Source: Hyphococcus sp. (GTDB lineage: Bacteria > Pseudomonadota > Alphaproteobacteria > Caulobacterales > Parvularculaceae). From it: 64,000 bases of DNA. Below the pieces are notes generated by a model. It searched no databases. It was not told the origin of the DNA and saw only the letters and a list, made by a program, of their open reading frames with translations. Below are positions 55,462 through 63,644 of the stretch, one piece after another. The translations under genes were made by a program, and so were the position numbers. The stretch spans positions 434,001 through 498,000 of the forward strand of contig JAJFGB010000011.1 in the NCBI GenBank assembly GCA_021776335.1, read 5' to 3'. Position 1 is the first letter of the stretch, and the number at the start of each line of letters is the position of its first letter.

Positions 55462-56034
55462 TTACGAATAAACGCGGACTCTGGCGCGCGGTGAGCAATT
55501 CCGGTTCGCGATCCGGTGCATTCGGCGTTTTGAAACATAGCCGGCTTCAGGACCGCGGGCCGTGACGGTGCAGACAAGGCGACGGTTGCCGCGACGGCCT
55601 CGGACGACCTCTTCCTTAAGGACGATACGGGCGCGATAGCGCGTGTCGTAGGACTGACGGTTTACAACTCTGCCACGGCGACGTTGGTCGGCGCGATGAT
55701 AACGACGATCATTATCGCGATAGTGACGATCATTGTAGCGGCGGTCGCCATGGCGATCGCCCACGCGAATCGAAACAGTCAAGCCTGACCCGTTATACCG
55801 GCCCGCACGAAAATATTTGTCTGGTGAGTAATAGTCGTAATAATTCGATGCATGGCTTCGGTGATCGTGGTCGACATCACAAAAATCCGGTCGGTGATCA
55901 GACCGTTGATCGGATCGATAATCGGCTCTGCGATCATGTTGACGATCCGAGCGGTCGCCAGCGAGGGCAGCAGTTGCGCCGAGTGCGGCCAGAGCCATGG
56001 CGCCTGCGATGATTGGTTTCATCAGTGTTCTCAT
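55462..56034 (-). CDS. Exported Arg/Asp/His/Tyr-rich protein
   Basis: 190-residue protein from ATG 56034 (GGAG upstream) with a signal peptide (MRTLMKPIIAGAMALAALGA) cleaved near T-A-A-L-A-G. The first half of the mature part is extremely charged (D-R-S-D-R-Q-H-D-R-R; D-R-R-Y-N-D-R-H-Y-R-D-N-D-R), followed by a basic C-terminal part with two cysteines (V-C-T-V and N-C-S). It could bind metals, nucleic acids or the cell surface; no family recognised. The low-complexity segments lower confidence in any homology. Confidence 0.78.
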   Translation of the reverse strand: MRTLMKPIIAGAMALAALGATAALAGDRSDRQHDRRADYRSDQRSDHRPDFCDVDHDHRSHASNYYDYYSPDKYFRAGRYNGSGLTVSIRVGDRHGDRRYNDRHYRDNDRRYHRADQRRRGRVVNRQSYDTRYRARIVLKEEVVRGRRGNRRLVCTVTARGPEAGYVSKRRMHRIANRNCSPRARVRVYS

Positions 56035-56282
56035 TTTAGATCTCCGTGCTTGCCCCAGCTGGATTTCCATGACGCCAATGATGATGGTTAATTACGGCGA
56101 GAATGGCGCGGCTTTGCGCCCAATTGCGGCCGTTTATGCACGGTGCGGACAACTTTTTGTGATCGGCCAGTAACCGCTGAAGAGTAATCGCTGAAGGCAA
56201 AAGCCAATCCAAAAAACAGTCGATCCATATTGCGCACTCAGGCCGAAACACCATAGGCAAACCCATATGGAGGTGAGTCTTT

Positions 56283-56756
56283 ATGGCGTATTCAGATGAT
56301 GCAGGTCCTGACAAGCTTGGGGCCACGAAGGTTGATCTTGGTGATTGCGGCATGGCCCAGGCGGCGATGCTTCTCGGTGATCGGTGGACGCTGCTGGTCG
56401 TGCGCGAGGCGCTTTACGGCGTAACGCGGTTTGATTCCATGAAAACGGATCTTGGCCTGCCGCGATCCGTTTTATCCAATCGCTTAAAACGCCTCACCGA
56501 TGCGGGCGTGCTGATCAAAAGACCTTACCGGGAACCCGGCCAGCGTGCGCGTCATCAATATGTATTGACGCCCATGGGTGTTGATCTCGCGTTGCCGTTA
56601 ATTGCGCTGATGCAGTGGGGCGACAAACATATCAGGAAAACTGCCCCGGCTGCCGCCATCGTCGAACGCCGAACCGGCGCGCCGCTTATGGCTGGACTTG
56701 CCAAGAGCGACGGCGCGCCGGTGGAATTGCGCAACGCGCAATTCCGTATCGGTTAA
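56283..56756 (+). CDS. HxlR family winged-helix transcriptional regulator
   Basis: 157-residue regulator with the HxlR signature: L-L-G-D-R-W-T-L-L-V-V-R-E-A-L, R-F-D-S-M-K-T-D-L-G-L-P-R-S-V-L-S-N-R-L and Y-V-L-T-P-M-G. An early cysteine (C21, in G-D-C-G-M-A-Q) sits where redox/aldehyde-sensing HxlR proteins carry their sensor Cys. The ribosome-binding site GGAGGTGAG is strong. Target genes unknown; the convergent gene ends 4 bp after its stop codon. Confidence 0.92.
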   Translation: MAYSDDAGPDKLGATKVDLGDCGMAQAAMLLGDRWTLLVVREALYGVTRFDSMKTDLGLPRSVLSNRLKRLTDAGVLIKRPYREPGQRARHQYVLTPMGVDLALPLIALMQWGDKHIRKTAPAAAIVERRTGAPLMAGLAKSDGAPVELRNAQFRIG

Positions 56757-56760
56757 GGCC

Positions 56761-57192
56761 TCACGCCAACACCAGTTGCGGTACGCCGTTTGACGTTTTT
56801 TCGGTGGTTTTACCGTCGCTGTTGATCGTTGCGCTGATGCGACGGCGAAAGGCGGAAAAGCTGTCAAAGGTGACAACGTCAACCGGATCATCCAGTTCGA
56901 TTGTGATGCGTGTTCGACCCGGCGAGAGCGATTGAACGCCTAACACCTCACCGACAAACGCCTGACCGAGATAATGTCCGTTGATACGGGCGCCGACAGA
57001 GATTGGGGGCGGCGGGCGATTTCCAACGGCGGCGTGAAGCGTATTCCAGTCGCGCATACCATATTGTTTTGCGACCAATTCAAGACTTTCACTGTGCGAG
57101 ATAAAATCGCCATCTTCGCCAAGCCCAGCACGCAGGCGTTTGGCCTGTTGCTTCAGATCTTCCAAGCGCGGCAGGGTATGTGAGTTATTCAT
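56761..57192 (-). CDS. Glyoxalase-superfamily-related protein with N-terminal helical domain
   Basis: 143-residue protein. The first 55 residues (L-K-Q-Q-A-K-R-L-R; I-S-H-S-E-S-L-E-L-V-A-K-Q-Y-G-M-R-D-W-N-T-L-H-A-A-V-G) match a helical module often attached to glyoxalase/bleomycin-resistance-fold proteins and also found free. The C-terminal half is beta-rich with no recognised catalytic residues. Function unknown; the domain style is the only guide. Confidence 0.7.
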   Translation of the reverse strand: MNNSHTLPRLEDLKQQAKRLRAGLGEDGDFISHSESLELVAKQYGMRDWNTLHAAVGNRPPPPISVGARINGHYLGQAFVGEVLGVQSLSPGRTRITIELDDPVDVVTFDSFSAFRRRISATINSDGKTTEKTSNGVPQLVLA

Positions 57193-57429
57193 GGGTAAGC
57201 CTCATGCGTTGCCATGCGGAAATGTTCGACGGGGGCTCGCATTACCATCTGTCCGCATGCTGCATTGCTGAGCTGACCGGAACAAATCGACGAAGGACTT
57301 CACCAGAGCTTTCGCTTGCGAGCGGCAGGGGCCTTCACCCGGCGCGGGTGTTAAGCCTTGGGCGCGGGTCTGTCAATTATGGCCGCAACTCGCATTAAGT
57401 CGTACGGCCGTTACAAAGTAAGATTCACA

Positions 57430-57621
57430 TCAATGATCGCAGTTTTTGCCGCCCACGCTGATCAGCGTCGACATCAGAATTAAAAAGATTCCGAACCCAA
57501 AAACCACCCAGGAAGCGCCCACATCGACGCCGATGCGGAACGCGGCATTGGGAAAGACCTGGATCGCGAGCGCCGTCAGACAGCATATGAGACCCACCCA
57601 AATCAGCTTGTTCAGCGCCAT
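57430..57621 (-). CDS. Small two-TM membrane protein
   Basis: 63-residue protein from ATG 57621, with GGAGAG 6-11 bp upstream. Two hydrophobic segments (LIWVGLICCLTALAIQVFP and ASWVVFGFGIFLILMSTLIS) and a short tail ending G-G-K-N-C-D-H. The open frame extends to 57738, but the ribosome-binding site supports the shorter form. No known family; divergent from thiD. Confidence 0.72.
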   Translation of the reverse strand: MALNKLIWVGLICCLTALAIQVFPNAAFRIGVDVGASWVVFGFGIFLILMSTLISVGGKNCDH

Positions 57622-57749
57622 TGCTCTCTCCGTATCGCATTTCCCGCCATCGAATAACTGTTGCCATATTGCGCAATCACGGCGCTTGTTTGAAAAGAAT
57701 AGGGCAATCGCCGGATTTTCCGGCCGTGCCATCAGCAAGGAAGACCGCT

Positions 57750-58562
57750 TTGAAAGGCCGCGTTCTCATTATTGCCGGTTCTGACCCGTCAGGCGGCGCC
57801 GGTATTCAGGCCGATATCAAAACTGTAACGGCGCTTGGCGGTTATGCGGCGACGGCGATCACCGCGCTTACGGTGCAAAATACGCAAGGGGTCAGTGCAG
57901 TCCATCCGGTGGCGCCCGAGATCATTCGCGCCCAGATTGAGGCGGTGATCAATGATATTGGCGCTGATGCGATCAAGATCGGAATGATTGGCGATCTCAA
58001 AACCGCGAAGCTTATTGCTGATCTCCTGGAAGCCCGCGCCAAATCAATTCCTGTAATTCTTGATCCCGTGCTGGTCGCCACGAGCGGCGATATGCTTGCC
58101 GGCGGCGGTGTCGCAGCGATCATTCGTGACCGGCTGGCATCGCTGGCTGCTGTTATCACGCCGAACACGGAGGAAGCTGAGGCGCTGACGGGTGTTGCGA
58201 TCGTCAATGAGGCCGCCATGATTGCAGCGGGTGAAGCGCTGGTCGCGCTCGGCGCTGATGCGGCGCTCGTCAAGGGCGGGCATATGGCTGGCGATGAGGT
58301 GGCGGATATTCTTGTCGAAGCTTCGGGCGTGCTGACATTCCGCAACCGCCGTCTCGATACAACGTCAACCCATGGCACGGGCTGCACGCTGGCGTCAGCG
58401 ATCGCAACGGGCCTTGCGCAAGACATGGCTTTACCTTTGGCCGCCGAGCGGGCCATTGCCTATGTGCATGAGGCGATCAGAACAGCGCCGGGCTACGGCG
58501 CCGGGCATGGACCGCTAAATCATGGACATACCGTGAAAGAAAATGGCGACAACACGCCATAA
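57750..58562 (+). CDS. thiD: Hydroxymethylpyrimidine/phosphomethylpyrimidine kinase
   Basis: Ribokinase-fold enzyme of 270 residues phosphorylating the thiamine pyrimidine moiety. The start is a TTG at 57750 preceded by AAGGAAG; it puts the signature IAGSDPSGGAGIQADIKTVT at the N-terminus. ALTVQNTQGV and the C-terminal T-T-S-T-H-G-T-G-C-T-L-A-S-A (catalytic Cys/Asp region of the family) are present. No TPP-riboswitch elements were seen upstream. It complements thiE, encoded at 34168-34812. Confidence 0.92.
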   Translation: MKGRVLIIAGSDPSGGAGIQADIKTVTALGGYAATAITALTVQNTQGVSAVHPVAPEIIRAQIEAVINDIGADAIKIGMIGDLKTAKLIADLLEARAKSIPVILDPVLVATSGDMLAGGGVAAIIRDRLASLAAVITPNTEEAEALTGVAIVNEAAMIAAGEALVALGADAALVKGGHMAGDEVADILVEASGVLTFRNRRLDTTSTHGTGCTLASAIATGLAQDMALPLAAERAIAYVHEAIRTAPGYGAGHGPLNHGHTVKENGDNTP

Positions 58563-58724
58563 GCGGTCGTAGGCCTGCTTTTTTGCGCCTTCTTTGCTTT
58601 GGGGTGGCCGGGGTTTAAGTCCAACTATCGTTGGCGCTAAAAATACTCGGTTGATTGAGTACGCTCCGCAGTCGATATCGATCGTAAATTCGGCAGAAAT
58701 CTGCACCACCTCTAGGAGAATGCC

Positions 58725-59612
58725 ATGCGCGCTTATGATTTCGAAACGCTCGACGTTTTCACCGATGAGAAATTTGCGGGCAATCAGCTTGCGGTCCTGA
58801 TGGATGCGCAAGGGCTCTCAACCGATGAGATGCAAATCATCACAAGGGAGTTCAATCTGTCTGAGACAACTTTTGTCCTGCCGCCGGAAGATATGTCCAA
58901 CACGGCACGGGTTCGAATTTTCACGCTTGGTTATGAAATGCCTTTTGCAGGGCATCCGACAGTTGGAACAGCGATTGCGATTGCGCAGGCCCGGAAACTT
59001 GAAGGCGAGATCAAGCTGGAATTGAACACTGGTATTTTTCCTGTACGGATCGATTTAAACAATGCCGTGCCCTTTGCGGAATTTCAAAACCCAAACCTGC
59101 CAGAGGCGGCCGGCGCTGCGCCCGCTGCTGAGGCGCTTGAAGCAGCGCTGAGCTTGCCCGCCGGCGCCATTGATCGCGGCGCCCAAAATCCCCGGCTTAT
59201 GGGCGCTGGGGCTGATTACATTTATGCCTGCGCGCCGCTGGATGCTGTCCGCGCTGCACGCATTGACAGCGCTGCATTCTCGGCGCTGTCGCTGGAGGAA
59301 ACCGTTGGCGTTTATCTTTATGCAAAGGGCGGTGAGGCGGGTGACGCTTCCTATCATGCACGCATGTTTGCGCCTGACGCTGGTGTTCCCGAAGACCCGG
59401 CGACAGGTTCGGCGGCGGCTGCGTTCCCGGGGCAGATCGCACTGAGCGAAAACCTTCCTGACGGTGTCCATCGCTGGATCATTGAACAGGGTTTTGAAAT
59501 GGGGCGACCAAGCCGCATTCATGCGACCGTCGAAACATCAGGCGGCGCCGTTACGTCTGTGCGAATAGGCGGTAATGCGGTGCCCGTTCAGAAAGGTCAG
59601 CTTTTTATCTGA
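58725..59612 (+). CDS. PhzF family isomerase/phenazine biosynthesis-like protein
   Basis: 295-residue protein of the PhzF/YddE family, diaminopimelate-epimerase-like fold. The N-terminus has DVFTDEKFAGNQLAVL, catalytic Glu in F-N-L-S-E-T-T-F-V, and the G-H-P-T-V-G-T-A-I-A motif. The second half carries D-P-A-T-G-S-A-A-A-A. The family isomerises various metabolites; no phenazine cluster is present, so the substrate is unknown. Its 3' end overlaps the convergent DMT transporter by 16 bp. Confidence 0.92.
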   Translation: MRAYDFETLDVFTDEKFAGNQLAVLMDAQGLSTDEMQIITREFNLSETTFVLPPEDMSNTARVRIFTLGYEMPFAGHPTVGTAIAIAQARKLEGEIKLELNTGIFPVRIDLNNAVPFAEFQNPNLPEAAGAAPAAEALEAALSLPAGAIDRGAQNPRLMGAGADYIYACAPLDAVRAARIDSAAFSALSLEETVGVYLYAKGGEAGDASYHARMFAPDAGVPEDPATGSAAAAFPGQIALSENLPDGVHRWIIEQGFEMGRPSRIHATVETSGGAVTSVRIGGNAVPVQKGQLFI

Positions 59613-60556
59613 TCCGCCGGTTTTATTTTTCCGGGCGATGAATGCTGGCTGATTGCAACGCCGATAAGGATAACCGCCAATGCGGCGAATGCGGATGGAT
59701 TAAGTCGTTCATTAAAAATGACAGCGCCGGCTGCGACGGCCCATAACGGCACCAAATAATTGGCTAACGCCATAAAACCTGCGCCGGCGCGCTGGATGAC
59801 GATGATCAGTAATATTCCAACAAGGCCCGTTGGCCCCAGGCCAAGACCAATGACGCCTAAAAGACTTAGAAGTGACCAATTGCTGGTATCGATATCTATC
59901 AATAACAATGCCGGCGTTGAGATTATAGCTGCGCTCAATAGTGTGCCCGCTGCAAAAGCGCGCGGGCGTATAGGCGGTGCGCGCCGCGTCATCACAGCGT
60001 ATGTTGCATAACAGATTGTTGCCGCCAGAAGGGCGATTTGCGCGAGCACGCTGGAGTTCGCAGCGTTGCCGATGATCTCAGGGCCCATCAGGATGATGAC
60101 GCCAACAAAACCCAATAAAAACCCGATGATCTTTCGGGGGGAAAGGCTTTCGCCAGCAAAAAAATAAGCGAGACCAACGGTCCAGATCGGCATGAACGCC
60201 ATATAGATGCCGGCAAGACCGCTATCGATAAATTGCTGCGCCCACGGAAAAATGAAAAATGGCGCTACATAGCCGATGACGCTGATGGCGATCATCCACC
60301 GCCATTCCAAATGTACCGACCAGCCTTTTTTCGTCGCCGCTAGAAACGGCGGCAGGCGCCGTCCCGCCTGTATCATCACCCCGTAAAGAAATATGGCGCC
60401 GATCCATAAGCGCCCAACCGTAACAACCGCCGGCGGAATGGTCTCCACGGCTGTGCGAATCATTGCAAAGGAAAATCCGCCAAGCGCAACAACCAGGCCC
60501 AGAAGCGCCCAATCGTAAAGCGTTGCATCCGCCGGTGATTTAAAATTATTGGCCAT
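59597..60556 (-). CDS. EamA/DMT superfamily transporter
   Basis: 319-residue inner-membrane protein with about ten TM helices in two EamA repeats (helix starts visible at W-A-L-L-G-L-V-V-A-L-G-G-F and later I-G-F-L-L-G-F-V-G-V-I-I-L-M). It ends in a charged, cytoplasmic tail. Such carriers export amino acids or metabolites; substrate unknown. Convergent overlap with PhzF (16 bp). A second EamA gene starts at 63645. Confidence 0.92.
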   Translation of the reverse strand: MANNFKSPADATLYDWALLGLVVALGGFSFAMIRTAVETIPPAVVTVGRLWIGAIFLYGVMIQAGRRLPPFLAATKKGWSVHLEWRWMIAISVIGYVAPFFIFPWAQQFIDSGLAGIYMAFMPIWTVGLAYFFAGESLSPRKIIGFLLGFVGVIILMGPEIIGNAANSSVLAQIALLAATICYATYAVMTRRAPPIRPRAFAAGTLLSAAIISTPALLLIDIDTSNWSLLSLLGVIGLGLGPTGLVGILLIIVIQRAGAGFMALANYLVPLWAVAAGAVIFNERLNPSAFAALAVILIGVAISQHSSPGKIKPADQIKS

Positions 60557-60671
60557 AATGTCCCGCGCTACCGGTGTAAGCGCCCTCGCGCAAGGGAGAA
60601 AAACTCACGGTAATGAGAATAAATTTCCGTTGACGCCGCCCATAAGTTTGCGCGAGGGTGGTTATGGGCCA

Positions 60672-60709
60672 CGCCCCCCCAACGGGGCGCTTGCCATCTG
60701 GAAGGATGG
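60672..60709 (+). promoter_or_regulatory. Two-hairpin leader upstream of serC, candidate serC-type RNA motif
   Basis: Hairpin 1 pairs CGCCCC (60672-60677) with GGGGCG (60684-60689); hairpin 2 pairs CCATC (60694-60698) with GATGG (60705-60709) and its loop contains GGAAG, near the serC ATG at 60716. A conserved RNA of this kind has been described upstream of serC in alphaproteobacteria. Pairing here is seen directly; membership in that motif is inferred. Confidence 0.45.
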
Positions 60710-60715
60710 AACATT

Positions 60716-61873
60716 ATGAGTGATACGATGCCGGCGACGCGCCCCGAGCGTCCCAATTTTTCATCCGGGCCCTGTGCAAAGCGGCCTGGCTGGTCTCCAG
60801 AAAATTTAACGAGCGCTCCTCTTGGCCGCTCTCACCGTTCGAAAATCGGTAAGGCGCGCTTGAAAGATGCGATTGATCGCACGCGGGCTTTGCTTGGTGT
60901 GCCTGATGATTATCGCATCGGTATTGTGCCCGCCTCTGATACCGGCGCGGTAGAAATGGCGATGTGGTCGATGCTGGGTCCCCGCCCTGTCGACATGCTC
61001 GCCTGGGAAAGCTTTGGCGCCGGCTGGGTAACGGACGCCATCAAGCAGCTTGGGCTTGAAGCAAGGGTGCTTGATGCGCCCTATGGCGAGATCGCTGATC
61101 TGGCTTCTGTTAATCCGGCACATGATGTTGTTTTTACCTGGAACGGGACAACGTCCGGTGTACGCGTGCCCAATGCTGACTGGATCAGCGCTGAGCGCGA
61201 GGGGATTGTCATCTGTGATGCTACATCTGCGATCTTTGCACAGCCGCTCGACTGGGCGAAGCTCGATGTTGTGACCTACTCTTGGCAGAAAGTTTTGGGC
61301 GGTGAGGGTGGCCACGGCATGCTGATTCTCAGCCCGCGTGCTGCCGAACGCCTCGAAAGCTATGCGCCGCCGCGCCCCTTGCCGAAGCTTTTTCGACTGA
61401 CCAAGGGTGGAAAACTGATCGAAGGGATTTTTTCCGGCGCCACGATCAACACGCCCTCGATGCTGTGTGTTGAAGACTATATCGATGCTCTGAAATGGGC
61501 GTCGAGGATTGGCGGGTTGGAGGCGATGCACGGGCGCGCTGATGCAAATTATGCGACCCTTGCAGAATGGGTTGAGCGAACATCGTGGGCAGATTTTTTA
61601 TGCGCAGATCCCGCGCTACGGTCGAACACATCGGTCTGCCTCAAGATTACTGATGCGGATATCGCCGCTTCTGACGACGACGCCCAGCGTTCTTTTGTCA
61701 AGAAAATGGAAGGCCTTCTCGACGCCGAAGAAGTTGCCTTTGATATTGGCGGTTATCGCGACGCCCCGCCGGGGCTGCGCATCTGGTGCGGCGCGACGGT
61801 TGAGCGCAGTGACATTGATGCGCTTGGCCCATGGCTCGACTGGGCCTTTGCGACCGCCAAGGCGTCCCTCTGA
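60716..61873 (+). CDS. serC: Phosphoserine aminotransferase
   Basis: 385-residue PLP enzyme, the second step of serine synthesis. [15 protein letters not shown] at the start is typical of the alphaproteobacterial form; PLP-lysine is K192 in [17 protein letters not shown]. Residues for phosphate binding and the closing loop ([11 protein letters not shown]) are present. serA follows after 35 bp, likely one operon. It is longer than E. coli SerC (362), as is usual for this subgroup. Confidence 0.95.
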   Translation: MSDTMPATRPERPNFSSGPCAKRPGWSPENLTSAPLGRSHRSKIGKARLKDAIDRTRALLGVPDDYRIGIVPASDTGAVEMAMWSMLGPRPVDMLAWESFGAGWVTDAIKQLGLEARVLDAPYGEIADLASVNPAHDVVFTWNGTTSGVRVPNADWISAEREGIVICDATSAIFAQPLDWAKLDVVTYSWQKVLGGEGGHGMLILSPRAAERLESYAPPRPLPKLFRLTKGGKLIEGIFSGATINTPSMLCVEDYIDALKWASRIGGLEAMHGRADANYATLAEWVERTSWADFLCADPALRSNTSVCLKITDADIAASDDDAQRSFVKKMEGLLDAEEVAFDIGGYRDAPPGLRIWCGATVERSDIDALGPWLDWAFATAKASL

Positions 61874-61908
61874 TTTCCCATTATTCAAATTGCGAACGGT
61901 AAAATCCC

Positions 61909-63489
61909 ATGCCCAAAGTTTTGATCTCTGACGCCTTAAGTGAAACCGCTGTTAATATATTCAAGGAACGCGGCGTTGATGTTGATTACCAGCCTGCGCT
62001 CGGCAAGGACAAAGAAAAGCTGCTCTCGATCATCGGCGATTATGACGGGCTGGCGGTACGCTCGGCGACGAAAGCGATGGCGCCGATCATCAAGGCAGGA
62101 ACAAACCTCAAAGTCATCGGCCGCGCGGGTATTGGCGTCGACAACATCGATATTCCGGCGGCGACGGCGGCAGGCATTGTTGTGATGAATACGCCGTATG
62201 GAAATGCTATCACCACAGCGGAGCACGCTATTGCAATGATGTTTGCGCTGGTGCGTAAAATTCCGCAAGCAAACCAGTCTACCCATGCGGGGAAATGGGA
62301 AAAGTCAGCCTTTATGGGCGCTGAAGTCTTTGCAAAAACCCTTGGCGTGATTGGATGCGGCAATATCGGGTCAATTGTCGCTGATCGCGCTGTCGGTCTT
62401 AAAATGCGCGTCATCGCTTATGATCCGTTTCTGACTGAAGAGCGCGCAATTGAGCTTGGTGTTGAAAAAGTGGAGCTCGATAGCCTTCTCGCGCGAGCTG
62501 ATATTGTAACTTTGCATACGCCGCTCACTGACCAGACACGCAATGTGTTGGGTCAGGGGAATATCGCAAAATTAAAACCCGGCGCCTATGTCATTAATTG
62601 CGCACGCGGCGGGCTCGTCGATGAAGATGCGTTGAAAGAAGCGCTGGACGAAGAGCGCATCGCAGGGGCGGCGCTTGACGTCTATGCCCGCGAACCGGCG
62701 ACGGAACATCCGCTGTTCGGTCATCCGCACGTTGTTGCAACACCGCATCTTGGCGCTTCGACGTCGGAAGCGCAGGAAAATGTAGCAATCCAGATCGCTG
62801 AACAGATGGCCGACTACTTAGTGCGCGGCGCTGTCTCAAATGCGCTTAATATGGCGTCGGTCACGGCCGAAGAGGCGCCGCGCCTGAAGCCCTATATTGC
62901 ACTTGCTGAAAAGCTCGGCGCATTTTCCGGGCAGCTTACGGAAAGCGCGCTCAAAAAAATTGAAATTACCTTTGAAGGCGAAGTTGCTGCGCTCAACACA
63001 AAACCACTGACCGCCTCGGCTGTAGCCGGTGTTCTAAAGCCGATGCTGTCCGAGGTGAATATCGTCAATGCGCCAGTGATCGCCAAGGATCGCGGCATTT
63101 CCGTTTCGGAAACGAGCAGTAACGATGCGGACGCTTATGACAGTATCATCAGGTTACGGATTATTACAGAAAAGCATGATCGTACTGTGTCGGGCGCCGT
63201 TTTTGGGCCGTCACCGCGTATTATCGAAATCAAAGGCGTTTCCATGGAGGCGGGATTTGCACCCTATATGCTCTACGTTACCAATGAAGATCGGCCTGGT
63301 TTTATTGGCGCTCTTGGTGAAACGCTGGGTGAAGCGAAGGTCAATATCGCGACCTTTAATCTCGGCCGGGCGGTGACGGGTGAAGGCGCTATTTCACTTT
63401 TGGCTGTGGATGAGCCGATCACGGAAGATGTTCTGGGGAAAGTTTGCGCACTTCCTCATGTTACTCAGGCGAAGGCGCTGGCATTTTAA
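61909..63489 (+). CDS. serA: D-3-phosphoglycerate dehydrogenase
   Basis: 526-residue enzyme committing 3-phosphoglycerate to serine synthesis. The catalytic/NAD domains include the Rossmann motif LGVIGCGNIGSIVADRA, NCARGGLVDEDAL and the catalytic H in T-P-H-L-G-A-S-T-S-E-A-Q. An intervening domain and a C-terminal ACT domain (L-Y-V-T-N-E-D-R-P-G-F-I-G-A-L-G) make it the long form that is often serine-inhibited. Cotranscribed with serC. Confidence 0.96.
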   Translation: MPKVLISDALSETAVNIFKERGVDVDYQPALGKDKEKLLSIIGDYDGLAVRSATKAMAPIIKAGTNLKVIGRAGIGVDNIDIPAATAAGIVVMNTPYGNAITTAEHAIAMMFALVRKIPQANQSTHAGKWEKSAFMGAEVFAKTLGVIGCGNIGSIVADRAVGLKMRVIAYDPFLTEERAIELGVEKVELDSLLARADIVTLHTPLTDQTRNVLGQGNIAKLKPGAYVINCARGGLVDEDALKEALDEERIAGAALDVYAREPATEHPLFGHPHVVATPHLGASTSEAQENVAIQIAEQMADYLVRGAVSNALNMASVTAEEAPRLKPYIALAEKLGAFSGQLTESALKKIEITFEGEVAALNTKPLTASAVAGVLKPMLSEVNIVNAPVIAKDRGISVSETSSNDADAYDSIIRLRIITEKHDRTVSGAVFGPSPRIIEIKGVSMEAGFAPYMLYVTNEDRPGFIGALGETLGEAKVNIATFNLGRAVTGEGAISLLAVDEPITEDVLGKVCALPHVTQAKALAF

Positions 63490-63492
63490 CTC

Positions 63493-63605
63493 AGCGCATT
63501 TCCGGAAAAGTGTGGCGCGGTTTTCCGATAAGAAATGCGCTAATATATTAATCCGGGGCGTTTCCGGACGATAAACCGGGAACTACTTTATCTCGGAAAC
63601 GCCCC
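63493..63605. repeat. Pair of adjacent inverted repeats after serA
   Basis: First element: AGCGCATTT (63493-63501) pairs with AAATGCGCT (63533-63541), and CGGAAAA (63503-63509) with TTTTCCG (63521-63527). Second: GGGGCGTTTCCG (63555-63566) with CGGAAACGCCCC (63594-63605). No T-run follows. They resemble intergenic palindromic repeats common in alphaproteobacteria and may also act as the serA 3' stem. A degenerate half-copy lies at 26297. Confidence 0.75.
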
Positions 63606-63644
63606 AGCGCTCTCGATGAAGAGCGCCTTAGGCTGAGGGCTGAG

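Noticed and set aside
57180-57398. 72-codon plus-strand frame
   Set aside because: Overlaps the start of the minus-strand glyoxalase-like gene and has unremarkable Arg/Ser-rich composition.
57842-58456. 204-codon Ser/Ala-rich minus-strand frame
   Set aside because: Shadow of thiD; low-complexity composition is a codon artefact.
60806-61531. 241-codon minus-strand frame
   Set aside because: Shadow of serC, no recognisable features.
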